Notes: generated by a model not told the origin, from the letters alone. Positions 15,563 to 24,596 are shown, numbered from the stretch's first letter. The stretch is DNA of 64,000 nt from CAXMST01 sp964196325 (GCA_964196325.1 CAXMST010000099.1:5048-69047), one strand, 5' to 3'. Made by a program: numbers and translations.

Positions 15563-16656
15563 GCGAGTGGCCACTCAACCTGGTCGACCTCGAAGCGGCC
15601 GCCGCCGAGCGCCTGACCCAGAACGCCTATGACTATTACCGCTCGGGTGCCGGCGACGAGATCACCCTGGCCCGCAACCGGAGCGCCTTCGACGAGATCC
15701 TGTTGCTGCCGCACGTCCTGTGTGACGTCTCCGATATATCGCTCGAGACGACCTTGCTGGGCAGCGAGGTAGCGATGCCCGTTGCCGTCGCGCCGACCGC
15801 CTTCCACGGCATGGCGGACCCCGAGGCCGAGGTTGCCAGCGCCACCGGCGCGGCAGGCGCGGGTGCGCTGTTCTGCCTCTCGACGCTCTCGAACACAACG
15901 CTGGAGACGGTGGCCGAGCAGGCGCCGCCCTCGCCGCGTTGGTTCCAGCTCTACGCATTCAAGGACCGTGGCCTGACCACCGAGCTTGCGCGCCGAGCCG
16001 AGGCCGCCGGCTACGGGGCGATCGTGCTCACCGTGGACGCGCCGGTGCTGGGGAGGCGCGAGCGTGACGTACGCAACAGCTTCTCCCTGCCAGAGCCGCT
16101 GACCGTTGCCTCGGTCGCCGGTCGGGGTGCGGTCGAGGGCAAAGGGGAATCGGGACTGGCCGCCTACTTCGAGGCCCAGCTCGACCCGAGTCTGAGCTGG
16201 AGCGACGTCGAGTGGCTCGTCGGGGTCAGCGGGCTGCCGGTCGTGGTCAAAGGCGTCCATCGTGCCGACGACGCGCTGCGGGCGGTCGACTCCGGAGCCG
16301 CCGCCGTGCTCGTCTCCAATCACGGCGCCCGTCAACTCGACACTGCGCCGGCCACGATCGAGATGCTGCCGGCAATCAGCGAGGCCATCGCCGGCCAGGT
16401 CGAGGTATTCGTCGACGGCGGCTTTCGCCGGGGCACCGACGTCCTCAAGGCCCTCTGCCTCGGCGCCCGGGGAGTACTTCTCGGCCGCCCGATTCTTTGG
16501 GGCCTGAGCCTCGGAGGAGCCGAGGGGGTTGGCCGCGTGCTCGCAACGATCGAGCGCGAGTTGCGAGAGGCGATGGCGCTCTGCGGCGCCGCCACCCCCG
16601 AACAACTCTCAAAGGAGCTGATCATGCCTCCACATCACGGCCGCGGATCCCTATAG
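15559..16656 (+). CDS. FMN-dependent alpha-hydroxy acid oxidase/dehydrogenase
   Basis: The 365-aa protein is of the LldD/glycolate oxidase/lactate oxidase family. Visible features are YDYYRSGAGDEITL near the N-terminus, the FMN-binding MPVAVAPTAFHGMA, WFQLYAFKD, TVDAPVLGRRERDVRN, the Lys in PVVVKGV, the catalytic His/Arg segment VSNHGARQLD and DGGFRRGTDVLKAL. It oxidises a 2-hydroxy acid such as lactate or glycolate to the 2-oxo acid. A GTG start overlaps the HAD gene. cydAB begins 9 bp downstream, suggesting a link between hydroxyacid oxidation and the bd oxidase. Confidence 0.9.
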   Translation: MSEWPLNLVDLEAAAAERLTQNAYDYYRSGAGDEITLARNRSAFDEILLLPHVLCDVSDISLETTLLGSEVAMPVAVAPTAFHGMADPEAEVASATGAAGAGALFCLSTLSNTTLETVAEQAPPSPRWFQLYAFKDRGLTTELARRAEAAGYGAIVLTVDAPVLGRRERDVRNSFSLPEPLTVASVAGRGAVEGKGESGLAAYFEAQLDPSLSWSDVEWLVGVSGLPVVVKGVHRADDALRAVDSGAAAVLVSNHGARQLDTAPATIEMLPAISEAIAGQVEVFVDGGFRRGTDVLKALCLGARGVLLGRPILWGLSLGGAEGVGRVLATIERELREAMALCGAATPEQLSKELIMPPHHGRGSL

Positions 16657-16665
16657 GGTCAGGCT

Positions 16666-18105
16666 GTGACCGAACTCGCGTCAGCCGCGGGGACCCTGCT
16701 CCCGCTGGCCGCCGACAATCTTCTCGCCGCCCGGAACCTGATGGCGTTCACGCTCGGGTTCCACATCATTATCGCCTGCGTCGGGGTGGCGCTGCCGCTG
16801 GTCATGCTCACCGCCGAGTACAGGGGGCGCAAGCACAACGACCCCGACGCGCTAGATCTCGCCCGCAAGTGGTCGAAGGCGGCGGCGGTGCTGTTCGCCG
16901 TCGGCGCTGTGACCGGCACGGTGCTCTCGTTCGAGCTGGGGTTGCTCTGGCCCGGCTTCATGGAGCAGTGGGGCGACGTGTTCGGCACGGGCTTCGCGAT
17001 CGAGGGGATCTTCTTCTTCACCGAAGCGATCTTCATCGCGATCTACATCTACGGCTGGAACCGGCTCGAGGGCTGGAAGCATTTCTGGACCGGCGTGCCG
17101 ATCGTGATCGCCGGGATCGGCGGCGCCTTCAGCGTGGTCGCCGTCAACTCCTGGATGAACCAACCGGAGGGCTTCTCGCTGGCGGCCGACGGGACCGCGA
17201 TCGACGTCTCCCCGCTTGGCGCCCTGTTCAACCCCGCCGTCGTCTATGAGTTCCCGCACATGCTGCTTGCCGCTTACATGGTCTGCGGCTTCGGCCTGGC
17301 CTCGATCTACGCGATCAGTTGGCTGCGTGGCAAGCGCAGTCGCCGGACCAAGGTCGCTTTCGCGATCCCGTTCGCGATCGCCGCGATCGCCACGCCGATC
17401 CAGATCTTCGTCGGCGACGTCGCCGCCCGGGGTGTCGCCGACCACCAGCCCGCCAAGTTTGCGGCGTTCGAGTGCATTCAGGAGACCGGGCCGGATCAGA
17501 CCGAGTACCTGGGCGGAATCTGTACCGACGACGGAGTCGAGGGCGGGCTCGGGATTCCGGGGCTGGACTCGCTGCTGGTCGGCTTCAGCACCAGTCAGGT
17601 CGTGACCGGGTTCGAGGCGAACGCCGAGAACCCCGGGCTCGCCGGACCCTCGGGAGTCAGCTCGGTCCCGCCTGACGAGCGGCCGCCCGCGACCACGCTG
17701 CTACACCTCTCGTTCGACACGATGGTTGGGATCGGCTTCGGCCTGCTGGGTCTCGCTGCCTGGTTCGGCTGGAGCGCCTGGCGCCGCAAGAAGCTGCCCG
17801 AATCGGTCTGGTTCTGGCGGGCCGCAGCGTTAGCCGGCGTGGGCTCGGTGGTTGCGATGGAGGCCGGCTGGATCGTCACCGAGGTCGGACGACAACCGTG
17901 GATCGTGCAGGGCTTCATGCGCACCGAGGAGGCGGTCACCCAGGCCGAGGGGATCTGGTTCGCGTTCGGGGGGACCGTGGTCCTCTACGTGACGATTGGC
18001 GTGATCGCATACAAGGCCCTGAAGGTGATCGCCCGCCAGCCGTCGAGCGTTCGAGTTCCCTACGGTCCGGCCGAGGAACCGGAACCCCAGGAGGTCTCAC
18101 GATGA
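16666..18105 (+). CDS. cydA: Cytochrome bd quinol oxidase subunit I
   Basis: This 479-aa polytopic membrane protein binds hemes b558, b595 and d and oxidises quinol. Conserved features are the N-terminal His in LGFHIIIACVGVALPL, the His of YEFPHMLLAAYMV, and the quinol-side GRQPWIVQG motif. The GTG start is 9 bp after the hydroxyacid oxidase. cydB overlaps its end by 4 bp. No cydCD transporter genes are present in the window. Confidence 0.95.
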   Translation: MTELASAAGTLLPLAADNLLAARNLMAFTLGFHIIIACVGVALPLVMLTAEYRGRKHNDPDALDLARKWSKAAAVLFAVGAVTGTVLSFELGLLWPGFMEQWGDVFGTGFAIEGIFFFTEAIFIAIYIYGWNRLEGWKHFWTGVPIVIAGIGGAFSVVAVNSWMNQPEGFSLAADGTAIDVSPLGALFNPAVVYEFPHMLLAAYMVCGFGLASIYAISWLRGKRSRRTKVAFAIPFAIAAIATPIQIFVGDVAARGVADHQPAKFAAFECIQETGPDQTEYLGGICTDDGVEGGLGIPGLDSLLVGFSTSQVVTGFEANAENPGLAGPSGVSSVPPDERPPATTLLHLSFDTMVGIGFGLLGLAAWFGWSAWRRKKLPESVWFWRAAALAGVGSVVAMEAGWIVTEVGRQPWIVQGFMRTEEAVTQAEGIWFAFGGTVVLYVTIGVIAYKALKVIARQPSSVRVPYGPAEEPEPQEVSR

Positions 18106-19100
18106 GCAAGCCCGAGGTGGTCGCCGTGATCCTGCTCGCGGGCGCAACCCTCTACGCGGTCTTCGGCGGGGCGGATTTCGGGGCCGGCATCGTCAGCCTG
18201 CTCTCGCGGCGCGACGGCGAGCTCGGCGCCCGCGCTCGGAACCGCGTTGAGCGCTCGATCGGCCCCGTCTGGGAGGCCAACCACGTCTGGTTGATCTTCT
18301 GCATCGTGGTGCTTTGGACGGCATTCCCAACCGCCTTTGGGCCCCTGATGAAGACGCTCTACTTCCCGATCGCGATGGCAGCGGTCGGGATCGTGCTGCG
18401 CGGCTCCGGATTCGCCTTCGGCCACACATTCGCGGGCGCCGCCCGCGAGCGATCGGAGCTCGTGTTCGCCGGCGCCTCGCTGATCACCCCATTCTTCATG
18501 GGCTGTGTGGTCGGCGCGGTCGCGGCCGGCGCGGTCCCTGCGAGCGGGGCGGGCGAACCCTTTTCGAGCTGGCTGGCGCCGCTACCCCTGCTGATCGGGG
18601 TGCTATTCGTTGCGACCAGCGCCTACCTCGCCTCCGTCTTTCTCACCGCCGACGCGCGGCGGTCGGGGGAAGCGGAGCTGGTCGACTACTTTCGCCGCCG
18701 CGCTATCGGCACTGCTGTTGTGGCCGGCAGTCTTGCGGTCCTTGGAATCATCGCCCTGCGCGCCGACGCCCGCTTCGTCTACGACGGGCTCACCGGAGAT
18801 GCGGTGCCCCTGCTGATCGCGTCGATCCTGCTCGGTGGAGCCGCTCTCGTCGGCCTGATCCGAAACGTCAGTCGTGGGGTCCGCCCGCTCGCCGTCGGAG
18901 CTGTCGTCGCGGTAATCGCCGGCTGGGGCGTCGCCCAGCATCCCTACATCTTTCCGACCTCGCTGACGATCGACCAAGCGGCGGGCGCCGAGCCTACCCT
19001 GAACGCGGTGATCATCGTCTTCGTCGTCGCCCTGGCGATCGTCGGGCCGTCGCTGCTGTTTCTCTACCGGCTCACGCAGAAGGAACTGCTCGAGCTGTAA
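18102..19100 (+). CDS. cydB: Cytochrome bd quinol oxidase subunit II
   Basis: The 332-aa protein has about eight hydrophobic helices. The N-terminal YAVFGGADFGAGIVSLL and the WEANHVWLIFCIVVLWTAFPTAF segment are typical of CydB, the structural partner of CydA. The ATG overlaps the cydA stop (ATGA) and has GGAGG upstream. Downstream is a convergent SDR gene 13 bp away. The oxidase is expected to work at low oxygen or under nitrosative/oxidative stress. Confidence 0.95.
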   Translation: MSKPEVVAVILLAGATLYAVFGGADFGAGIVSLLSRRDGELGARARNRVERSIGPVWEANHVWLIFCIVVLWTAFPTAFGPLMKTLYFPIAMAAVGIVLRGSGFAFGHTFAGAARERSELVFAGASLITPFFMGCVVGAVAAGAVPASGAGEPFSSWLAPLPLLIGVLFVATSAYLASVFLTADARRSGEAELVDYFRRRAIGTAVVAGSLAVLGIIALRADARFVYDGLTGDAVPLLIASILLGGAALVGLIRNVSRGVRPLAVGAVVAVIAGWGVAQHPYIFPTSLTIDQAAGAEPTLNAVIIVFVVALAIVGPSLLFLYRLTQKELLEL

Positions 19101-19113
19101 CCGGCGCGGGGGG

Positions 19114-19905
19114 CTAGCGCCGCGGGGCCGCGGTCACTCCCCGGATCCGGCGAAGAAGCCGGTCGACCAGGCCCGGGGCAACCCCAGCCAGGCCCAGCAG
19201 GCGCACCAGCCGCGGGGTATAGAGACTGCGCTGGTCGGCGATCACGGCCTCGGCGATCTGGGTGGCGACCGTGGCTGCCGGAATCGCTTCGTCGCCCCGC
19301 CGCCACTGGGGCATGCGCTCGAGCTGGTGGGAATGAAGCTCGGTCTCGACCTCGCCCGGGTAGACCGTGGTCAAGCTGAGCGGGGTGTCGGCGAGCTCGT
19401 GTCGCAACGCCTCGGCGAAACCGCGGTTGGCTGCCTTCGTCGCGCCGTAGACCGCGGCGCAGGGGAAGGCCCGCAACCCGGCGCCGGAGGAGACCACGAC
19501 GATCTGGCCGGGAGCGGTTGCCGGCAGCATTCGATCGAGCGCCGAGCGGACGACGTAGAGGCTGCCAAGCACATTGACCGCAACCATCTCCTCGATCTTG
19601 TCGAGGTCCATCTCGATGAACGGCCCGTAGTGAGCGATTCCGGCGTTCGCGACGAGCAGGTCAAGCCCGCCGGCCTCATCGACGAACGCCCCGACGGCCC
19701 GATCCACCTCACGACGGTCGGTGATGTCGGCGGGGACCACGATCGCCCGCCCGTTGAGCTGCTCCGCGAGCGCGCCCAACGCGCGTTGGTCTCGCGCCAG
19801 AAGGCCGACCGTGGCGCCCCGCCCAGCCAGCTCGATCGCCAGTGCACGACCTATTCCCCTCGACGCCCCAGTAACCAGGGCGCGGGTGGAGTCACCGATC
19901 TGCAT
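19114..19905 (-). CDS. Short-chain dehydrogenase/reductase
   Basis: The 263-aa protein is a classical SDR: TGASRGIGRALA cofactor motif (about residues 14-25), NAGIAHYG, catalytic Ser in VVSSGAGLRA and the YGATKAANRG Tyr/Lys pair. The C-terminal part resembles SDRs acting on lipids or steroids, but the substrate is not deducible. It is divergent from the DtxR-type regulator, with start codons 37 bp apart. Confidence 0.88.
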   Translation of the reverse strand: MQIGDSTRALVTGASRGIGRALAIELAGRGATVGLLARDQRALGALAEQLNGRAIVVPADITDRREVDRAVGAFVDEAGGLDLLVANAGIAHYGPFIEMDLDKIEEMVAVNVLGSLYVVRSALDRMLPATAPGQIVVVSSGAGLRAFPCAAVYGATKAANRGFAEALRHELADTPLSLTTVYPGEVETELHSHQLERMPQWRRGDEAIPAATVATQIAEAVIADQRSLYTPRLVRLLGLAGVAPGLVDRLLRRIRGVTAAPRR

Positions 19906-19942
19906 GGCTGGATACTCTCAACTCGTGAGTACGGAGGTCACC

Positions 19943-20635
19943 GTGGCCGAGGAAGAGTACCTGCAGACCCTTTACTGGCTGCAGGAGGCGAGCCTGCCCT
20001 TAACCGCGGCGAACGTAGCCCGGGCAATGCAGCTTTCCCCCCCGACCGTGAGCGAGATGATCGGCCGACTCGAGGGTGACGGCTACATCAGCCGGGCCGC
20101 CGACAAGTCGCTTACTTTCACCGATGACGGAACCGAGCACGCCGAGGCGATCGTCCGGCGCCACCGTCTGATCGAACGCTTCCTGACCGACGTTCTTGGC
20201 ATCCCCTGGGACGAGGTCCATGAGGAAGCCGAACGCCTGGAGCATGCGATGTCGCCGGTGCTCGAAGAGCGGATGATGGCCGCGATCGGCGATGCAAAGA
20301 CGTGTCCGCACGGTCACCCGATCATCCTCGGCGAGCGTGAGCGCGGTTCACTGCTCGCCGACTGCGAGGTCGGAGCCAGCGTGATCGTGCTGCGCTTCGA
20401 GAACGAGGCCGAGGAACTGTTGCACTATCTGCGCAAGACCGGGCTGGAGCCCGGGATGGCCGGGGCGGTGAAGAGCTCCGGTGAGAGCGAGGTCGTCGTC
20501 AGCTCCGACGACGGCGACCACGTGCTGTCACGCAGCGTTGCCGAAACCGTCTCCGTCAGAGCTGATCCGGCGCCCCCGCCGCGCGCAGCTCTGCCGGCGC
20601 AGCTGCAGCTCTCCAGCGATCGCTACGGCCGCTAG
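19943..20635 (+). CDS. DtxR/IdeR-family metal-dependent transcriptional regulator
   Basis: The 230-aa protein has an N-terminal winged helix (EEEYLQTLYWLQEA ... VARAMQLSPPTVSEMIGRLEGDGYI), the metal-binding dimerisation domain (ERFLTDVLGIPWDEVHEEAERLEHAMSP and CPHGHPII) and a C-terminal FeoA/SH3-like domain. Family members repress iron or manganese genes when metal is bound. I preferred the GTG at 19943 because GGAGG sits 5 bp upstream and the family begins near this residue; in-frame starts at 19904 and 19925 are possible. A target may be the palindrome at 20958, though this is untested. Confidence 0.87.
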   Translation: MAEEEYLQTLYWLQEASLPLTAANVARAMQLSPPTVSEMIGRLEGDGYISRAADKSLTFTDDGTEHAEAIVRRHRLIERFLTDVLGIPWDEVHEEAERLEHAMSPVLEERMMAAIGDAKTCPHGHPIILGERERGSLLADCEVGASVIVLRFENEAEELLHYLRKTGLEPGMAGAVKSSGESEVVVSSDDGDHVLSRSVAETVSVRADPAPPPRAALPAQLQLSSDRYGR

Positions 20636-20664
20636 CGCACCCATCCCCGACCACGCCGAGCAGC

Positions 20665-20883
20665 TCAGACGCCGCCGTGCTCGACCGTCGCCGGCTCGCC
20701 GGAGAGTTGGCGCAGCCGCCGGTAGAGCGCCTCGTCGCGGTTCTCGACGGAACCACGTCGACGCACGTTTGCCTCGTGGTCGCGCACGGCAGCCGCGAGC
20801 GCATTGAAACGCCGCTCCATGTTGCGACGTATCAGGGCGTCGCGATCCTCCTCACGCACCCCTTCGAAGAATCTGATCGGCAT
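20665..20883 (-). CDS. 72-aa conserved-looking charged protein, unknown function
   Basis: The protein MPIRFFEGVREEDRDALIRR... is rich in Arg and Glu and probably all helical, with no membrane segment or cysteine. I recognise no family. The start is clear: AAGGAGG lies just upstream of the ATG at 20883. A TATATT -10-like hexamer lies upstream (20948-20953), and a near-perfect 28-bp palindrome covers the presumed -35 region, so it is a tightly regulated gene. It converges with the DtxR-type regulator gene. Confidence 0.65.
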   Translation of the reverse strand: MPIRFFEGVREEDRDALIRRNMERRFNALAAAVRDHEANVRRRGSVENRDEALYRRLRQLSGEPATVEHGGV

Positions 20884-20947
20884 TGGTGGCCTCCTTTCGG
20901 CATCCTCAGTTGGCCGGCTCCCCTGGTTGCGGGGAGCCATTGTGAGG

Positions 20948-20953
20948 AATATA
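20948..20953 (-). promoter_or_regulatory. Candidate -10 element (TATATT) for the 72-aa gene
   Basis: On the minus strand TATATT lies about 65 nt upstream of the start codon, in an AT-rich island within GC-rich DNA. No good -35 is visible, and the region it would occupy is filled by the palindrome at 20958-20985. Confidence 0.4.
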
Positions 20954-20957
20954 CAAG

Positions 20958-20985
20958 CAGTATCTTAGCAATTGCTAAAATACTG
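20958..20985. promoter_or_regulatory. 28-bp near-perfect palindromic operator
   Basis: The left half CAGTATCTTAGCAA pairs with the right half TTGCTAAAATACTG at 13 of 14 positions. It sits 75-102 nt upstream of the 72-aa gene start, where it would block the -35 region. The core TTAGC-AATT-GCTAA resembles metal-regulator boxes in size and AT content, but it does not match the IdeR, CIRCE or HAIR consensus exactly. Confidence 0.7.
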
Positions 20986-20999
20986 TGAACCCGCGGAGC

Positions 21000-22103
21000 T
21001 CAGCCACGTTGGCGGGCCAGAGCCCGGGCGATGCGGGCGATTCCCTCAGCCGCCTGCTCTGGGCGCACGCCGGCAAACGAGAGCCGCAGGCTCTGGTGGC
21101 CGCCCTCGAGCATGAAGTCAGGGCCCGCGACGAAGGCCACCCCCTCTTCCTTGGCAAGCGGCAGCAACGCCTCCGTATCGACGTCGGATTCGAGCTCGAG
21201 CCAGAGGAAGTAGCCGCCGCCCGGAACCACAAAGCGCGCCTCCGGCAGCTGCTCACCGAGCGCCTCCACGACGGCATCTCGGCGCGCGGCAAGGGCCAGG
21301 TTGACGACCGCGATGTTGGCGTCGAGCCCGCCTGAGAGGCAGAGGTGGTAGACGATCGACTCAGCCAGCATGTTGGGCGAGATGTAGATCTCCGAGGCTC
21401 GTTTCGAGAGCGCCGCGATCTCCTCCGGCGGTCCGACCAGGTAGCCGACGCGGACCCCCGGGGCGACCGTCTTGGAGAAGGAAGAGGCATGGATGACCTT
21501 GGCGCCGGTGCCAACGGCAAGCGAGAGCATCGTCGGCAGCTCTTCGGCGCCCGCGAAGCGGACCTCGCGATAGGGGTCGTCCTCGAAGAGCCAGAAGCCG
21601 TGCTGCTCGGAGAGCTCGACCAACCGCCTGCGCTTCGGCTCTGAGAGGGTGCAGCCGGCCGGGTTGTGGAAGTTGCTGATGATGTGGACGACCTTGGGAA
21701 CCTCGCCGCCGGTGATCAGACTCTCGAGGGCGGCAACGTCGATTCCGTTCTCTTCCAGTGCCACTCCGACGCGCTCGGCGCCGATCCGCTCCAGCATCAG
21801 CAGAGTCCGGTCGTAGGAGGGCTGCTCCACGAACACCGTATCTCCCGCTCGGAGCAGATGCTGAAACAGCATCCAGCCTGCCTCGAGCGAGCCATTCGTG
21901 ATCATCAGCTGATCGGGACTGGTGCCGTGCCCGTGGCGGCTCGCCAACCACTCCCGCAGCTCGGGATGACCATCGCCGGTTCCGTAGGACAGAGCCCTTC
22001 CGGGGCTCTCGGCGATCGCCCGCTCGGCTGCCAGCCCGACGGCCTCGCCGGGCAGCAGATCGACGCTCGGGGCGCCGCGCGCGAAGCTGATCAGGTCGGC
22101 CAT
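21000..22103 (-). CDS. PLP-dependent class I/II aminotransferase (2-aminoadipate/MocR-like)
   Basis: The 367-aa fold-type I aminotransferase shows SYGTGDGHPELREWLA near the N-terminus, NFHNPAGCTLSEPKR, EDDPYREVRF, and the PLP lysine in HASSFSKTVAPGVRVGYLVG. It is similar to LysN/ARO8-type enzymes that transaminate 2-aminoadipate, aromatic or branched-chain substrates. No HTH domain is present, so it is not a MocR regulator. It follows sucD by 8 bp and is probably co-transcribed with sucCD, perhaps feeding 2-oxoacids into the TCA cycle. Confidence 0.87.
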   Translation of the reverse strand: MADLISFARGAPSVDLLPGEAVGLAAERAIAESPGRALSYGTGDGHPELREWLASRHGHGTSPDQLMITNGSLEAGWMLFQHLLRAGDTVFVEQPSYDRTLLMLERIGAERVGVALEENGIDVAALESLITGGEVPKVVHIISNFHNPAGCTLSEPKRRRLVELSEQHGFWLFEDDPYREVRFAGAEELPTMLSLAVGTGAKVIHASSFSKTVAPGVRVGYLVGPPEEIAALSKRASEIYISPNMLAESIVYHLCLSGGLDANIAVVNLALAARRDAVVEALGEQLPEARFVVPGGGYFLWLELESDVDTEALLPLAKEEGVAFVAGPDFMLEGGHQSLRLSFAGVRPEQAAEGIARIARALARQRG

Positions 22104-22111
22104 GGCGGGGC

Positions 22112-22981
22112 TCAGCCGACGATCTCGGCGGCGATCTGCGCGGCCTCCGAGGGGCTGGTTCCGACCCGTACGCCCTTGGCCTCGAGCGCCTCCTGCTTGG
22201 CCCTCGCGGTGCCCGCCGATCCGGAGATGATCGCTCCGGCATGTCCCATCTGCTTGCCGGGCGGGGCCGTGAATCCGGCGATATAGCCAACCACCGGCTT
22301 GGTCACGCTCTCGGCGATGTAGGTCGCCGCACGCTCCTCGGCGTCGCCGCCGATCTCGCCGACCATCACGATCAGCTCGGTCTCCGGATCGCTCTCGTAG
22401 AGCCCGAGGATGTCGATGAAGTCGCTGCCGACTATGGGGTCGCCGCCGATCCCGACAATCGAGGAGTTGCCGAGGCCGGCGTGCTTGAGCTCATTGCCGA
22501 TCTGGTACGTCAGCGTGCCTGACTTCGAGACGACCCCGATCGAGCCCTGGTCGAAGAACTGGGCCGGGATAATCCCGACGTTGGCCTTGCCGGGGCTGAG
22601 CACGCCAGGGCAGTTGGGGCCGATCAAGCGCACGCCGCGCTCCTTTGCCATCCAGTAACTGCCGAGCATGTCGTGGACGGGGATCCCCTCGGTGATCGCG
22701 ATCACCGTCTCGACGCCGGAGCCGATTGCCTCGTCGATCGCGGCGCCCGCAAACCGCGCCGGGACGAAGATCATCGAGGTATTCGCACCGCGCTCGGCCA
22801 CGGCCTCGGCGATCGTGTCGAAGATCGGGACGCCGTCGACCTCCTGGCCGGCCTTGCCCGGAGTCACACCGGCAACCAGATCGGTTCCGTAGTCGCGATT
22901 TCGGAGTCCATGGAAGGTCCCCTCGCGACCGGTCAGGCCACTGACCACCAACTTGGTCTTCTCGTCGATGATGATCGACAT
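22112..22981 (-). CDS. sucD: Succinate-CoA ligase (ADP/GDP-forming) subunit alpha
   Basis: The 289-aa protein carries the CoA-binding Rossmann domain (VVSGLTGREGTFHGLRN), LIGPNCPG, and the active-site His in GKQMGHAGAIISGSAGTA. It forms succinyl-CoA or ATP in the TCA cycle together with SucC, whose gene ends 5 bp upstream. Confidence 0.96.
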   Translation of the reverse strand: MSIIIDEKTKLVVSGLTGREGTFHGLRNRDYGTDLVAGVTPGKAGQEVDGVPIFDTIAEAVAERGANTSMIFVPARFAGAAIDEAIGSGVETVIAITEGIPVHDMLGSYWMAKERGVRLIGPNCPGVLSPGKANVGIIPAQFFDQGSIGVVSKSGTLTYQIGNELKHAGLGNSSIVGIGGDPIVGSDFIDILGLYESDPETELIVMVGEIGGDAEERAATYIAESVTKPVVGYIAGFTAPPGKQMGHAGAIISGSAGTARAKQEALEAKGVRVGTSPSEAAQIAAEIVG

Positions 22982-22986
22982 CTCGG

Positions 22987-24147
22987 CTACGCCTTCCCCG
23001 CCAGCTCGACGACCGCTTGGGCCGCGCCGAGCATCGTCTTCTCCACGTGCAGGTGGTCGAGCCCCGCCTTGGCGAGCATCCCCAGTCCCTGGGCCGAATT
23101 GGTGCCGTCGAGACGAACCACGAGCGGAACCTCGAGCCGGACCCGCGACGAGGCCTCGATGATCCCCGCGGCAACCTCATCGCATCGGGTAATGCCCCCG
23201 AAGATGTTGAACAGCACCGCCCGGACCTTGGGATCCGAGGTAATCACCTCGAGCGCGTCGACGATCGCGTCGGCCTTGCTGCCGCCGCCGGCGTCGAGGA
23301 AGTTCGCAGGAGAGCCGCCGGCGTTGGCGACGACGTCAAGGGTGGACATGCAGAGTCCGGCGCCGTTGCCGAGAATCCCGATGTCCCCGTCGAGCTTCAC
23401 ATAGGTGAGGCCGCGCTCCTTTGCCATCCGCTCCTGCTCGTCGGCGGGCTGCTCCTCGGCCGCGGCAAGCTGCTCGTGCCGGAACAGGGCCGAGTCGTCG
23501 ATCGTGACCTTGGCGTCGAGGGCGATGACGTCGCGGGAGGCGGTGACGACGAGCGGATTGACCTCGATCAGGGTCGCGTCGTTGCTGACGAAGGCCTCGT
23601 ATAGACGGACCATCGCCTCGGACACACCGAGCACCACGTCCTCGTCGATCTGCGCGCTGAGCGCGAGTTCGCGAGCCTGCTCGATTCCGAGCCCGTCGGC
23701 CGGCTCTACGTAGGAGCGCGCCAAGGCGTCAGGGTCGGTCTCGGTGATCTCCTCGACGTTCATGCCGCCCATTCGAGAGAGGATCGCGAGAGGCTTCTTG
23801 GCGGAGCGGTCGAGGATGATCGAGGCGTAATACTCGGCGTCGATCTCGGAGGCCCCCTCGACCCAGACCCAAGCGACGCGGAACGGACCTTCACCGCGAG
23901 GGCCGCGGAGATCCATCCCGAGGATCGCCTCCGCGTGGTTGCGAGCTTCGTGGACGTTCGTCGCGACCTTGATCCCGCCCGCCTTGCCGCGCCCGCCGAT
24001 CAGGACCTGAGCCTTGATCACGCACGGGTAACCAATCCGCTCGGCCGCGGCCACCGCCGCGTCGACATCGCCGGCGACATCGCCATCGGGAACGGCGACC
24101 CCGGTCCGTTCGAAGAGCTGCTTGCCCTGGTATTCCAGTAGGTCCAT
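22987..24147 (-). CDS. sucC: Succinate-CoA ligase (ADP-forming) subunit beta
   Basis: The 386-aa protein is the ATP-grasp subunit: MDLLEYQGKQLFERTGV at the start, KAQVLIGGRGKAGGIKVA, NPLVV, and the C-terminal NIFGGITRCDEVAAGI. It catalyses the nucleotide-dependent half of succinyl-CoA synthetase. The ATG at 24147 gives the family-typical N-terminus, and an in-frame start eight codons upstream is less likely. It is the first gene of the sucC-sucD-aminotransferase operon. Confidence 0.96.
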   Translation of the reverse strand: MDLLEYQGKQLFERTGVAVPDGDVAGDVDAAVAAAERIGYPCVIKAQVLIGGRGKAGGIKVATNVHEARNHAEAILGMDLRGPRGEGPFRVAWVWVEGASEIDAEYYASIILDRSAKKPLAILSRMGGMNVEEITETDPDALARSYVEPADGLGIEQARELALSAQIDEDVVLGVSEAMVRLYEAFVSNDATLIEVNPLVVTASRDVIALDAKVTIDDSALFRHEQLAAAEEQPADEQERMAKERGLTYVKLDGDIGILGNGAGLCMSTLDVVANAGGSPANFLDAGGGSKADAIVDALEVITSDPKVRAVLFNIFGGITRCDEVAAGIIEASSRVRLEVPLVVRLDGTNSAQGLGMLAKAGLDHLHVEKTMLGAAQAVVELAGKA

Positions 24148-24236
24148 AGTGCGGGCGGGAGCGTATCCCAACCACGTTCAGGATCAAGGCCAGGCCGGCC
24201 GGCGCTCGAACTCCGGCCAGGGCGTACGCTCTAGCA

Positions 24237-24539
24237 ATGCCAGGCCACTGGACCTTTCTGACCAACCATATGCGCGTGCTGTTGGTGATTGCCCGTGACC
24301 CGACCAGCCGCTTGCGAGACATCGCCACGGCGCTCGATATCACCGAGCGAGCGGCGCAGCGAATCGTCACCGAGCTGGTCGAGGAAGGCTACTTGACTCG
24401 CAAGCGCCAGGGACGCCGGAACACCTACAAAGTGCATCCGAAGAGAGGGCTGCGGGCAGCGCAGGCGCAGAAGACCCAGGTCGGTGAGATCCTGGAAGTC
24501 CTGCTCGCCAACCAGGACCCTCTCGACCGGCTCGGCTGA
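24237..24539 (+). CDS. Small winged-helix transcriptional regulator
   Basis: The 100-aa protein contains a MarR/ArsR-like winged helix: HWTFLTNHMRVLLVIARDPTSRLRDIATALDITERAAQRIVTELVEEGYLTRKRQGRRNTYKV (recognition helix about residues 35-50, wing following). It is common in actinobacteria and of unknown target. It is divergent from sucC by about 90 bp, so it could regulate that operon, although no palindrome is obvious between them. Confidence 0.78.
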   Translation: MPGHWTFLTNHMRVLLVIARDPTSRLRDIATALDITERAAQRIVTELVEEGYLTRKRQGRRNTYKVHPKRGLRAAQAQKTQVGEILEVLLANQDPLDRLG

Positions 24540-24596
24540 CCCGCTGAGGGCGCTCCGACCCCCGAACGCCGGCGGGTGCCATAATGCCGCGCCCTC

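Noticed and set aside
15514..16605. 363-codon minus-strand frame over the hydroxyacid oxidase
   Set aside because: It is the shadow of a strongly supported flavoprotein gene.
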